This document shows, piece by piece, positions 47,128 through 54,735 of a stretch of 64,000 nt of DNA. The notes beneath the pieces are model-generated. The model saw only the letters and a program-made list of their open reading frames with translations. It was not told where the DNA came from and did not search any database. How positions within the stretch are numbered: position 1 is the first letter of the stretch; each line of letters opens with the position of its first letter. The DNA comes from Amycolatopsis sulphurea (GTDB taxonomy: Bacteria; Actinomycetota; Actinomycetes; Mycobacteriales; Pseudonocardiaceae), in the NCBI RefSeq assembly GCF_002564045.1, contig NZ_PDJK01000002.1:682001-746000 (forward strand), in the 5' to 3' direction. The translations under genes were made by a program, and so were the position numbers.

Positions 47128-48357
47128 CTAAGGCGAATACGGCGAGCCCGCCGAACCTACGCCCGGCCCGTCCGCCGGTAAACCCCCCGAAAGGATCCGT
47201 TCGGCCCGGCAGAGGAACGCCACCGGCGAACGGCCGATCCGCGTCAGCACCACAGTGGACTCTTCGGTGCCTCGTAGTTTCAGCCTGCGCCGCAACGCAT
47301 CCGGGTCCACGTCGAGACCACGCACCAGGATCTCCAGCCGTCCGACGTCGAATCGCCGCAGCGCAGCGGCCAGCGCCTTTTCCCGGTAGGGCAGCTGCTC
47401 CAGCACGCGGAAAGCCCGGCCGGGCGGTGGGGTGTCGCCGGTCAGGTAGGCGATGCGCTCGTCCAGCTGCCACAGGCCGTGCCGGGCCGCGTAGTGCCGG
47501 ACGAGGCCGGCCCGGACCACCGCGCCGTCCGGGTCCACCAGCCACTGGCCCGGCGGGCGCACGGGGAGGTCGTCCGGCTCGGCATCGGTGACAGTCCATT
47601 GTGTACCGTCCGAACGCAGCACTGTGGCGCGCCGGGTGACCTCAGTGGACGAATCGCGCCAGAGGCAGGCCTCCCGGACCTGACCGTCCAACGACACCAG
47701 TTCGACTTCCGACGCCCACGGCGCGATGGAGAAATCCATACCCGGCGCGCACTTCACCGACAGAACCCGGCCGGGATAGGCGTCGACCAGTTCGTCCAGC
47801 GGGGGCAGGAAATCCGCAGGGCGCCACACCCGGCGACCGGCGGAGTCCCGGCGCGCCGGATCGGCGACGACCGCGGCCTCTCTCGACACCGGACGCAACG
47901 CGTCGGCCTGGACTACCGCCGCAGGAACCGAGGCCATCGAGGCGTTGTGCCGCGCCATTTCCAGGCGCACCGGGTCCACATCGGACCCTAGGACGACCCG
48001 GGCCGACTTGGCCAGTTCGACCAGATCGGCCCCGACCGAACAGGTGACGTCGTGCACCACCAGGCCGGCCAGCCGCGCGGCCCGGTGCCGGGCGACGGGA
48101 GTGGCGCTCGCCTGCTGGAGCGCGTCCGCGGTGAACAGCCACTCCCCCGCGTCCGCGATCTTCGACGCCGATTTCCGGCGCAGCGTCACGGTTTCCAGCA
48201 CCGCGGCGGCACGCTCTCCGGCCACGCGACGCATCGCGGTCACGTCGGCGATCCGCGACGCATCGGTCAGCGGCAGCTCGGCGCACGCCGCGAGCGCCGC
48301 CGTTCCCGCGGCAGAGCGCAGGAAGGCGACGTCGTCGACGGTGAATCGGTAGGTCAA
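47128..48357 (-). CDS. class I SAM methyltransferase with THUMP-like domain (Rv3037c-like)
   Basis: 409 residues from the ATG at 48357. The N-terminal helical part (DVAFLRSAAGTAALA) is followed by a SAM fold (LVVHDVTCSVGADLVELA, VLGSDVDPVRLEMARHN, VVADPARRDSAGRRVW). The C-terminal THUMP-like region ends FDVGRLEILVRGLDVDPDAL. It resembles RNA or small-molecule methyltransferases, and the mycobacterial gene Rv3037c holds the same place next to Rv3038c, Rv3039c and Rv3041c counterparts. Substrate unknown. It starts 1 bp after the stop of the next methyltransferase gene. Confidence 0.87.
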   Translation of the reverse strand: MTYRFTVDDVAFLRSAAGTAALAACAELPLTDASRIADVTAMRRVAGERAAAVLETVTLRRKSASKIADAGEWLFTADALQQASATPVARHRAARLAGLVVHDVTCSVGADLVELAKSARVVLGSDVDPVRLEMARHNASMASVPAAVVQADALRPVSREAAVVADPARRDSAGRRVWRPADFLPPLDELVDAYPGRVLSVKCAPGMDFSIAPWASEVELVSLDGQVREACLWRDSSTEVTRRATVLRSDGTQWTVTDAEPDDLPVRPPGQWLVDPDGAVVRAGLVRHYAARHGLWQLDERIAYLTGDTPPPGRAFRVLEQLPYREKALAAALRRFDVGRLEILVRGLDVDPDALRRRLKLRGTEESTVVLTRIGRSPVAFLCRAERILSGGLPADGPGVGSAGSPYSP

Positions 48358-48358
48358 C

Positions 48359-49324
48359 TCAGGACGGCCGCTTGGTGCCGGTGATCATCACGTTGTAGAA
48401 CAGCTCCCGCGGCAGCACCTTCGACAGCACCTTCTTGTCCAAAGCGGACAGCCGCAGCCACAGGTGATAGGCGAACAGCCGCCAGCGCACGGTGAGCTTC
48501 TCCTGCGGCACCGCGGCCTCGAACGTGCGGATCGGCCAGCCCGCCAGCGCGGCGGAGAACTCCTCGGTGACCGCGCGGACATCCTGCGCCCCGGCCCCGC
48601 GAGCCGTTTTCTCCAGCTCGGACGGGTCGAAAGTGTGGATGTCGACCACGGCCTCCAGCGCCGCCGCGCGCGCGGATTCGTCCAATTCGGACTGTGGCCG
48701 CCGCCAGGCGCCCAGCACCGGCAGCTTCGTCAGGTTCGTGGTCAGGTACCAGGTGAGCCGGCCGAGCCGGCGCGCGTAGCGGTCGCCGATCTTGGTGGGC
48801 TCACCGGCGAACACGAACCGGCCGCCGGGCTTGAGAACTCGCAATACCTCGCCGAACGCCTGGGCCACGTCCGGGATGTGATGCAGCACCGCGTGCCCGA
48901 CCACCAGGTCGAACGTGTTGTCGTCGTACGGAATCCGCTCCGCGTCGGCGACCCGGCCGTCGACGTCGAGGCCGAGGTTCTCCGCGTTGCGCAACGCGAC
49001 CTGGACCATGCCCGGTGACAGGTCGGTGACCGAGCCCTTCTTCGCGACCCCGCCCTGCATCAGGTTCAGCAGGAAGAAACCGGTGCCGCTGCCCAGCTCC
49101 ATCGCGTGCGAGTAGGGCTGCCCGTCCGCGCCGGCGACCGCGGTGAACACGTCGGTGGCGTAGGAGATGCAGCGCTCGTCGTAGGAGATCGACCACTTCT
49201 CGTCGTAGGTCCCGGCTTCCCAGTCGTGGTACAGGACGTTCGCGAGCTTCGGGTCGTCGTAGGCCGCTTTGACCTCTTCGGCGGTGGCGTGCGGATTCGG
49301 CGCCGGATCGGCCACCGCGGTCAC
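48359..49324 (-). CDS. SAM-dependent methyltransferase (Rv3038c-like)
   Basis: 321 residues from a GTG at 49324, overlapping the enoyl-CoA hydratase stop (GTGA). Class I motifs are clear: AMELGSGTGFFLLNLM, VTDLSPGMVQVALRNAENLG, DLVVGHAVLHHIPD and LRVLKPGGRFVFAGEP. The C-terminal 100 residues are helical and end with LFYNVMITGTKRPS. The family is close to ubiquinone/menaquinone-type or small-molecule methyltransferases, but the substrate is not known. It is the third gene in a tight minus-strand operon with the ABC ATPase and hydratase upstream. Confidence 0.9.
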   Translation of the reverse strand: MTAVADPAPNPHATAEEVKAAYDDPKLANVLYHDWEAGTYDEKWSISYDERCISYATDVFTAVAGADGQPYSHAMELGSGTGFFLLNLMQGGVAKKGSVTDLSPGMVQVALRNAENLGLDVDGRVADAERIPYDDNTFDLVVGHAVLHHIPDVAQAFGEVLRVLKPGGRFVFAGEPTKIGDRYARRLGRLTWYLTTNLTKLPVLGAWRRPQSELDESARAAALEAVVDIHTFDPSELEKTARGAGAQDVRAVTEEFSAALAGWPIRTFEAAVPQEKLTVRWRLFAYHLWLRLSALDKKVLSKVLPRELFYNVMITGTKRPS

Positions 49325-50100
49325 TTCCCCTCGAAAGTGGCCTTGCCCGGCCCGTTCTCGATGAACGACCGCATGCCGTTTTTCTGGTCCTCGGTGGCCC
49401 ACAGCGCGGTGAACAGCTGGGTCTCGATCTTCAGGCCGGTGGCGAGGTCCACATCGAGGCCCGCGTCGATGGCGGCCTTCGCGGCCCGCAGCGCGATCGC
49501 AGGACCATGCGCGAACTGCGCGGCCCACTTGTGCGCGGTGGCGTACACGTCGTCCGGCGCCACGACCTCGTCGACGATGCCCAGTTTGAGCGCTTCCTCG
49601 GCCTTCACGAACCGGCCGGTGAAGATCAGGTCCTTGGCCTTGCTCGGGCCGATCAGCCGGGCGAGCCGCTGGGTGCCGCCGGCCCCCGGGATGATGCCGA
49701 GCTGCACCTCCGGCTGGCCGACCTTCACGTTGTCGCCGGCCACCCGGTAATCCGCGGTCAGCGCGAGTTCGAGGCCGCCGCCGAGCGCGTAGCCGGTGAT
49801 CGCGCTGACGACCGGCTTCGGGATGTTCGCGACCCGGGCCAGCGACGCGGTCAGCTCGGCGCCGAACTTCGCGATCTCCGGGTAGGTGCGCGCGGCCATC
49901 TCCTTGATGTCCGCACCGCCGGCGAAGGTCTTCTCCCCGCCGTAGAGGATCACCGCGCGCACGTCGTCGCGGTCGGAGGCCTCGCGGGCAGCCTCGGCCA
50001 GCTCGGCCTGCAGCTGGTTGTTCAGCGCGTTGACCGGCGGACGGTCCAGCCGGATCGTGCCGATCCCGCCCTCGACCTCCAGGGTTACGAACTCTCCCAC
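49321..50100 (-). CDS. enoyl-CoA hydratase/isomerase family protein (EchA17-like)
   Basis: 259 residues from a GTG at 50100 behind GAGGAGG. Crotonase-fold landmarks: TIRLDRPPVNALN, the oxyanion-hole segment FAGGADIKEMA, and ITGYALGGGLELALTADYRV with the second oxyanion glycine. The acid-base glutamate region is QPEVQLGIIPGAGGTQRLAR, suggesting true hydratase activity on 2-enoyl-CoA in fatty acid breakdown. It corresponds to Rv3039c (echA17), consistent with the conserved flanking order. Confidence 0.94.
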   Translation of the reverse strand: MGEFVTLEVEGGIGTIRLDRPPVNALNNQLQAELAEAAREASDRDDVRAVILYGGEKTFAGGADIKEMAARTYPEIAKFGAELTASLARVANIPKPVVSAITGYALGGGLELALTADYRVAGDNVKVGQPEVQLGIIPGAGGTQRLARLIGPSKAKDLIFTGRFVKAEEALKLGIVDEVVAPDDVYATAHKWAAQFAHGPAIALRAAKAAIDAGLDVDLATGLKIETQLFTALWATEDQKNGMRSFIENGPGKATFEGK

Positions 50101-50164
50101 GATGTTTCCTCCTCGTCGGCGGGACCCGCGGACCGCCCGCGGGCTACCCATCGGTACGGCCAAC

Positions 50165-50977
50165 CTACCTGCGGCGCGCGAAGAACCGTGCGCCCGAGCG
50201 CTGCAGCACCAGGTCCTGATCGAAGGTCTTGGACAGGTTCTCGCCGGTGATCACGTCGTCCACCAGGCCGGACACCACCACGCGGCCCTCGCGCAGCAGC
50301 AGTGCGTGGGTGAACCCGGGCGGGATCTCCTCCACGTGGTGGGTGACCAGCACGGTGGCCGGCGCGTCCGGGTCCATGGCGAGGGACGACAGCCGGGCCA
50401 CCAGGTCCTCCCGGCCGCCGAGGTCGAGACCGGCGGCCGGCTCGTCGAGCAGCAGCAGCTCCGGATCGGTCATCAGGGACCGGGCGATCAGCACGCGCTT
50501 GCGCTCGCCCTCGCTGAGCGTGCCGAAGGTGCGTTCGGCCAGGTGCGCGATGCCGAGCGTGCCGAGCAGCTCCGCGGCGCGGTCCAGGTCGAGTTTGTCG
50601 TATTCCTCACGCCAGCGGCCCATCACCGCGTAACCGGCACTGACCACCACGTCACCGACCAGCTCCTCACCGGGCACGCGCTGGGCGATCGCGGCGGAGG
50701 TGAACCCGATGCGCGGACGCAGGTCGAAGATGTTGACCCGGCCGATCCGGTCGCCGAGCAGGTCCACCTCGCCGGTGGTGGGGTGCAGTTCGGCGGCGGC
50801 CAGGCGCAGCAGCGTGGTCTTGCCCGCCCCGTTCGGGCCGAGCACCACCCACCGCTCGTCCAGCTCGACCGACCAGTCGAGGTCTGCGAGGAGGTCGTTG
50901 CCGGTGCGGCGGACGCCGACACCGGCCATCCGCACCACCAAGTCGTCAGGGTCGCTGGGCAGGATCGGCTCGCTCAC
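50165..50977 (-). CDS. ABC transporter ATP-binding protein (Rv3041c-like)
   Basis: 270 residues from a GTG at 50977. Walker A VLGPNGAGKTTLLRL, signature TLSEGERKRVLIARSLM and Walker B LLLLDEPAAGLDL are complete, plus the H-loop VTHHVEEIP. No permease gene is adjacent. Its sequence type (ModF/YhaJ-like single ATPase, with FDLRPRIGFTSAAIAQRVP) is found as a stand-alone gene in actinobacteria; Rv3041c is the counterpart. It starts the operon of hydratase and two methyltransferases. Cargo or soluble role unknown. Confidence 0.93.
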   Translation of the reverse strand: MSEPILPSDPDDLVVRMAGVGVRRTGNDLLADLDWSVELDERWVVLGPNGAGKTTLLRLAAAELHPTTGEVDLLGDRIGRVNIFDLRPRIGFTSAAIAQRVPGEELVGDVVVSAGYAVMGRWREEYDKLDLDRAAELLGTLGIAHLAERTFGTLSEGERKRVLIARSLMTDPELLLLDEPAAGLDLGGREDLVARLSSLAMDPDAPATVLVTHHVEEIPPGFTHALLLREGRVVVSGLVDDVITGENLSKTFDQDLVLQRSGARFFARRR

Positions 50978-51103
50978 GCGCCCATTGTGGCGGCCCGCGC
51001 CGACCCGCACGCACCCGCCCGGGGTAACCGGTTCCGGCCGCTGCGGTGGTCCAGCGGATGAGACGCCCGGCAGCGGGCCGCCGCGCTGTGGCACCATGCG
51101 GAC

Positions 51104-51214
51104 GTGATCGTTTCCGCGCCTGTCGACCGCCCGGTCAGCCGGGGCTCGTTCTGGCGCCGTCGCGCGATCGATCTCCTTCTCGTCGCCTCCTGCGGGTGTA
51201 CCCGGGCGCGATGA
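51104..51214 (+). CDS. cysteine-containing leader peptide upstream of cysteine dioxygenase
   Basis: A 36-codon frame from a GTG at 51104 ends FWRRRAIDLLLVASCGCTRAR at 51214 with the two cysteine codons (C30, C32) close to the end. The RRxxDLLxVASxxC pattern matches the leader peptides found before sulfur-metabolism operons in actinomycetes, where mycobacterial polycysteine leader frames act as cysteine-responsive attenuators. A hairpin overlaps its stop codon and cysteine dioxygenase follows 79 bp later. Translation is inferred from the motif and position; I see no strong ribosome site, so the mRNA may be leaderless. Confidence 0.7.
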   Translation: MIVSAPVDRPVSRGSFWRRRAIDLLLVASCGCTRAR

Positions 51215-51243
51215 GCACGGCGGATCCCTGTCCGCAGGTGCTC
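51213..51243 (+). promoter_or_regulatory. hairpin overlapping the leader-peptide stop (attenuator candidate)
   Basis: Outer arms GAGCAC and GTGCTC and inner arms GCGGA and TCCGC form an extended stem over 31 nt. Ribosomes stalled at the cysteine codons 10-20 nt upstream would alter its folding. Confidence 0.55.
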
Positions 51244-51292
51244 CGTCGCGCTGCCGTGTCCAGCCGTTTCCACACCCACCCCAGGAGCACCG

Positions 51293-51835
51293 TTGACCAC
51301 CTCGATCAGCCCTTCGTCCGTCGAAACCCATCCCCAGCTGACCGACCCGCTGCTGGCCGAACTGCTGCACCCGGCCCGGCTGCTGTGGACCCCGCGGGAG
51401 CTGGCCGAGCTGACCCGCACCGTGACCACCGAGCTGACGTCCGGACTGCGCGGCATCCTGCGTTTCGACGCGGATCGACGCTGGTGGGCGCGGCTCGCGC
51501 TGACCGACGGCGTAGAGCTGTGGCTGTTGTCGTGGCTGCCCGGCCAGCACACCCAGCCGCACGATCACGGCGGCGCGGCCGGTTCGTTCACCGTGCTGCA
51601 GGGCGAGCTGGGTGAGGAGTACCGCTACCCCGGCGGGCCGATCCGCCGCCGCACGCACGTGACGGGCGAGGGCATCGGCTTCGGGGCCGGGCGGGCGCAC
51701 CAGGTGACCGGCATCGGCGACCGGCCCGCGGCGAGCGTGCACGCGTACTCGCCGCCGCTCGTGCCGACCCGCGCGTACTCGACGCTGGCCGACGTGCCGA
51801 GCGAGATTCCCGCGCTGCCCGCGATAATCCGCTGA
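51293..51835 (+). CDS. cysteine dioxygenase (cupin)
   Basis: 180 residues from a TTG at 51293 with AGGAG before it. It oxidises cysteine to cysteine sulfinate with O2 and Fe(II). The iron-binding cupin motif QHTQPHDHGGAAGSFTVLQGEL supplies two histidines and the second motif GRAHQVTGIGDRPAAS supplies the third. The family is the bacterial CDO type I-like group. A cysteine leader peptide precedes it and a rhodanese is coupled downstream (TGATG), so the unit disposes of excess cysteine and probably handles sulfite or sulfane sulfur. Confidence 0.93.
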   Translation: MTTSISPSSVETHPQLTDPLLAELLHPARLLWTPRELAELTRTVTTELTSGLRGILRFDADRRWWARLALTDGVELWLLSWLPGQHTQPHDHGGAAGSFTVLQGELGEEYRYPGGPIRRRTHVTGEGIGFGAGRAHQVTGIGDRPAASVHAYSPPLVPTRAYSTLADVPSEIPALPAIIR

Positions 51836-52230
51836 TGACCGCGATCGACACCCGCCTCGCCGACGCTCGGTCCACATTGGACCGAGCGGATCCGGCACGC
51901 GCGGCGGACCTGCAAGCCGCGGGTGCGCTGCTGATCGACATCCGCCCGTACGAGAACCGGCTCGCCGAAGGCGAGATCCCCGGTTCGGTCGTGGTCGAGC
52001 GGATCCACTTGGAATGGCGGCTCGCGCCGGACAGCGAATGGCGGCTGCCGGGGGTGACCGCGGACACAGTGGCCGTGGTGGTGTGCAACGAGGGATACGC
52101 GTCCAGCCTCGCAGCCGCCGATCTGCAGCGGCTCGGCCTGCGCCGGGCGACGGACCTGGCCGGCGGTTTCCGGGCGTGGGCGGCGGCCGGGCTGCCGGTG
52201 CAGCCGGGCGGGAGTCCGGCGGTTCCCTAG
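51835..52230 (+). CDS. rhodanese-like sulfurtransferase
   Basis: 131 residues whose ATG overlaps the dioxygenase stop by one base. Single rhodanese domain: AAGALLIDIRPYENRLAEGE, VVERIHLEWRL, and the active loop VVCNEGYASSLAAADLQ with the catalytic cysteine. The end RATDLAGGFRAWAAAGLPV is standard. It transfers sulfane sulfur to a thiophilic acceptor. Pairing with cysteine dioxygenase suggests it works on products of cysteine oxidation. Confidence 0.93.
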   Translation: MTAIDTRLADARSTLDRADPARAADLQAAGALLIDIRPYENRLAEGEIPGSVVVERIHLEWRLAPDSEWRLPGVTADTVAVVVCNEGYASSLAAADLQRLGLRRATDLAGGFRAWAAAGLPVQPGGSPAVP

Positions 52231-52296
52231 GCCAGAGTCGGTTTCGTGGGGGGCCGGCGGGACTTATTGCGGCTTGCAGCTTCGCCGTCGTCGATG

Positions 52297-52429
52297 TCCG
52301 TGAAGGGGCCCTTCACGGAATCAGAGTCCAGGGTGTCGGCAAAGTCGGTGTGAGGGGCCCAGCGCAGGTGCGGAGGTCCGTGAAGGGCCCCTTCACGGAC
52401 TCTGAGTCCGTCAGGGGCACCCTCACGGA
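52297..52429. repeat. three hairpins of the second repeat family
   Basis: Arms TCCGTGAAGGG and CCCTTCACGGA form a 23-bp palindrome at 52297-52319. A second copy is at 52377-52399 and a degenerate third at 52407-52429. Between them is the box AGGGTGTCGGCAAAGTCGG at 52330, also present at 37774. The cluster separates convergent genes and its last copy reaches into the end of the PPE-like gene, providing its stop codon. Confidence 0.85.
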
Positions 52430-53124
52430 CCCGAAACCTGAAGTCCGTAACCCGACCGTCCAGGTGGATCAGGAGCCTCCGGTGCCAGACGGGCGCCGAT
52501 GGTTCCGCCGAGCGCCTGGAAATGCCGGAGGACGGCGTCGCTGAGGGCCTGAAGGTCCGCGTTCGTGCCGCCGGGCACCGGGAACTGCGCCACGGACCAG
52601 GCGGAGGGCCGCGTGCTGGTCTCGGTCGGCAGGACCAGCGCGGGGATCTCCGGCAGACGCAGGTTCGCGTCGGGCGAGGAGAGGGCCACCGGCGCCAGCG
52701 CGGGAAGATCACCGAGGGTGGCCTTCATTTCTTCGAGTGCCGTGCTGGCCTCGTCCAGCACGCGGGCCGCGTCGGCGGCGTGGTGCCCGCGTTCGGTCAG
52801 CATCTCGGCCAGGCTGGGGCCGGAGGTGTCCTCGGGGAAGCGCCGGGACAGGTCTTCCGCGGCATCCGCGTAGCGGTGGAGTGCGTGCGTCGCGGCGCGG
52901 TGAGCTTCGGCCGTGCGCCGGATCTGGTCGAGCTGCTTCTCGCGCACGGCGTCGTAGGCTTCGGCGCCGCCGCCCGACCACCATCGGGCGTGGGTGCGCG
53001 CGGTCAGCTCCGCTTCGACCGGTTCGAGCAGCACCACCACCCGCCGGCACCGCTCGGCCTCCGCGCGCATGAGCCCGAAGATGTCCGACCACGACGGGGG
53101 CGGGCCGGTGTAGCCCTGCGCCAT
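52423..53124 (-). CDS. PPE-like / ESX-associated helical protein
   Basis: 233 residues from the ATG at 53124, which overlaps the upstream stop (TGATG). A long helical N-terminal half with ARWWSGGGAEAYDAVREKQL, AHRAATHALHRYADAAEDLS and LDEASTALEEMKATLG suggests a helical hairpin such as PPE or other type VII secretion (ESX) substrates and partners carry. The C-terminal third is proline-rich. The last residues (GYGLQVSGP) are read from a dispersed repeat, so the natural end may differ. No ESX core gene (EccC, EccB, mycosin) is in the window. Confidence 0.7.
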   Translation of the reverse strand: MAQGYTGPPPSWSDIFGLMRAEAERCRRVVVLLEPVEAELTARTHARWWSGGGAEAYDAVREKQLDQIRRTAEAHRAATHALHRYADAAEDLSRRFPEDTSGPSLAEMLTERGHHAADAARVLDEASTALEEMKATLGDLPALAPVALSSPDANLRLPEIPALVLPTETSTRPSAWSVAQFPVPGGTNADLQALSDAVLRHFQALGGTIGARLAPEAPDPPGRSGYGLQVSGP

Positions 53125-53471
53125 CAGCCGAGTGCCTTCCGGATGCCGTTCGGGTCGGCGTCGGATCCCTCCGTCGCCCGGCCCATTTCGTTGATCGCGG
53201 CCTCGGCCTCGGCCTCGTACGCGGTGTAGTGCTCCACCGCGAGCCGCACGCGTTCGGCAAGCTTCGCCAGGTCGGTGGCCACCAGCTCCCGGGAACGCAC
53301 GGAAGCCTGCTGGAACCGCTCCAGGCTCTTGGCCAGCAGCACTTCACCCGCCCGGTCGGGGCGGACGCTGAACTGGAGCGCGCCGCGGCCGGTCTCGAAC
53401 TCCGTGTGCCGATCGGTCAGCCTGCCCGCGACCTCGCGCAGCCGCGCGGGGTCGGCTTCGTAGCCGGTCAT
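53124..53471 (-). CDS. EspC/WXG100-like small helical protein
   Basis: 115 residues from the ATG at 53471. The frame MTGYEADPARLREVAGRLTD ... REVAGRL followed by long amphipathic helices (KLAERVRLAVEHYTAYEAEA) is typical of small type VII secretion substrates of the EspC/DUF2580 kind found beside PPE-like genes. It overlaps the PPE-like gene by one base and follows the SseB-like gene by 16 bp, so the three formed one operon. The EspC-type export motif YxxxE can be placed as YTAYE near the C-terminus. Confidence 0.75.
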   Translation of the reverse strand: MTGYEADPARLREVAGRLTDRHTEFETGRGALQFSVRPDRAGEVLLAKSLERFQQASVRSRELVATDLAKLAERVRLAVEHYTAYEAEAEAAINEMGRATEGSDADPNGIRKALG

Positions 53472-53711
53472 CGTCCGCCCTGCCGCCTCAGGATCCGGCC
53501 ATCGTGCGCAGCACGGCGGGCGGCAGCGAGACCGTCCGTTCGGTGCCGCTGCCCGGCACCGCGCTCGGGTTCACCAGCACGCCGGTGGGCTTCCCGCGGC
53601 GCACGGCCGCGGTGGCCAGCTCGCGGCCCGACCAATGCCGGATCCCGGACCACCGGTCGCCCACCACCCCGCGGTATCGCTCAAGCGTCCGATCGTCGGT
53701 GAACACGCAGT

Positions 53712-53727
53712 GAGGCTTTCCGGGTAA
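53712..53727 (+). repeat. left terminal inverted repeat of the IS
   Basis: GAGGCTTTCCGGGTAA, directly next to the left AGT duplication at 53709-53711. Confidence 0.85.
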
Positions 53728-53812
53728 GCATCTGTGACGCTGGGTGACAGCCTGGGTGTGGTCGTTGCTGGCGGTGGTGACACGCCGAAGTTGTTGTGGT
53801 GCAACGTAAAGA

Positions 53813-53870
53813 CGCGGAACCTCGGTATGAATTTGGTCCTACCACAGATCAACTTCATAGAGGTTCCGCG
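53813..53870 (+). promoter_or_regulatory. leader hairpin before the transposase start
   Basis: Perfect 11-bp arms CGCGGAACCTC (53813-53823) and GAGGTTCCGCG (53860-53870) flank a 36-nt loop that holds a smaller TGGTCCTACCA stem. The ATG at 53875 lies 5 nt after the stem, so folding would block or delay ribosome entry, a known way to damp transposition. Confidence 0.6.
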
Positions 53871-53874
53871 CCTG

Positions 53875-54699
53875 ATGAGTGTGTCATACACCGCGACCTT
53901 GCCGGTACGCGACCAGACCGTGCTGTACCTGTCGAGCCTGTTGCACGCCGAACGGGTGCGGCGCGGTACCCGCAAAGATCGCCGGGTTCTGACGACGTTC
54001 AAGCAGGCGGTCTTGGTGCTGCGCTGGTTTCTCGACGGCACTCGCGTCAAGCAGCTCGCCGTCGACAACGCGATCGGCAAGTCCACCGTGTACACCTATC
54101 TCGAGGAGGGGTTCACGGTGCTCGCCGCCCAGGCACCCGCGCTCGAGTCAGCGTTACTGGCGGCGAAAATGGCCGGGCACAGCCACATTTCCATCGACGG
54201 CACCCTGATCGAGACCGACCGGGTCCGCACCCCCGGACCCACCGACGGGGTGGACCTGTGGTGGTCGGGCAAACACTCCAATCATGGCGGCAACATCCAG
54301 GTCATCACCGCCCCCGACGGCTGGCCCCTGTGGACCTCCGACGTGCGGCCGGGCCGCGAGCACGACACCACCGCACTGCGCGAACACCCCGAGATCCTGC
54401 CCGCCCTGGCCACCTGGATCGCCGAGAACACGCCCGCCCTGGGCGACCTGGGCTACGAAGGTGAAGCCGACACCATCACCGTCGCGTTCAAAAAACCGAA
54501 AGGCGGCGAACTCACCAAGGAACAGAAGACCCACAACAAAGCCCACAACGGGAAACGAGCGATCGGCGAACGCGGAAACTCCTTGCTGAAGACCACGTTC
54601 AAGGCGCTGCTCAACATCAGCCTCTGTCCATGGAAGATCGGCACCATCGTCGCAGCCGCCCTCGTCATCCTCCACATCGAGCACGACCGCACAACATGA
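53875..54699 (+). CDS. IS5-family DDE transposase (DDE_Tnp_4 type)
   Basis: 274 residues from the ATG at 53875; the same frame is open from 53734 but that part overlaps a hairpin and is unlikely to be translated. The N-terminal HTH (VLRWFLDGTRVKQLAVDNAI ... STVYTYLEEG) binds the ends. The catalytic residues are Asp in HISIDGTLIETDRV, Asp in LGDLGYEGEAD and Glu in IGERGNSLLKTTF, with the expected spacing of the ISL2 group. It should cut and paste the 1024-bp element. Confidence 0.93.
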   Translation: MSVSYTATLPVRDQTVLYLSSLLHAERVRRGTRKDRRVLTTFKQAVLVLRWFLDGTRVKQLAVDNAIGKSTVYTYLEEGFTVLAAQAPALESALLAAKMAGHSHISIDGTLIETDRVRTPGPTDGVDLWWSGKHSNHGGNIQVITAPDGWPLWTSDVRPGREHDTTALREHPEILPALATWIAENTPALGDLGYEGEADTITVAFKKPKGGELTKEQKTHNKAHNGKRAIGERGNSLLKTTFKALLNISLCPWKIGTIVAAALVILHIEHDRTT

Positions 54700-54719
54700 T
54701 CACCCACAGCGACCAACCG

Positions 54720-54735
54720 TTACCCGGAAAAGCTC
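54720..54735 (-). repeat. right terminal inverted repeat of the IS
   Basis: TTACCCGGAAAAGCTC, directly before the right AGT duplication at 54736-54738. Confidence 0.85.

Larger units (their letters stand above)
53712..54735 (+). mobile_element. IS5-family (ISL2-type) insertion sequence, 1024 bp, complete
   Basis: The 16-bp terminal repeats are GAGGCTTTCCGGGTAA (left) and TTACCCGGAAAAGCTC (right, as written on the plus strand), matching at 14 of 16 positions. Similarity continues inward (GACGCTGGGTGA at left; TCACCCACAGCG at right). The flanking AGT at 53709-53711 and 54736-54738 is a 3-bp target duplication of ANT type, as in the ISL2 subgroup of IS5. One DDE transposase gene fills it. The frame is intact, so the element is likely recent and possibly active. 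Confidence 0.9.
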
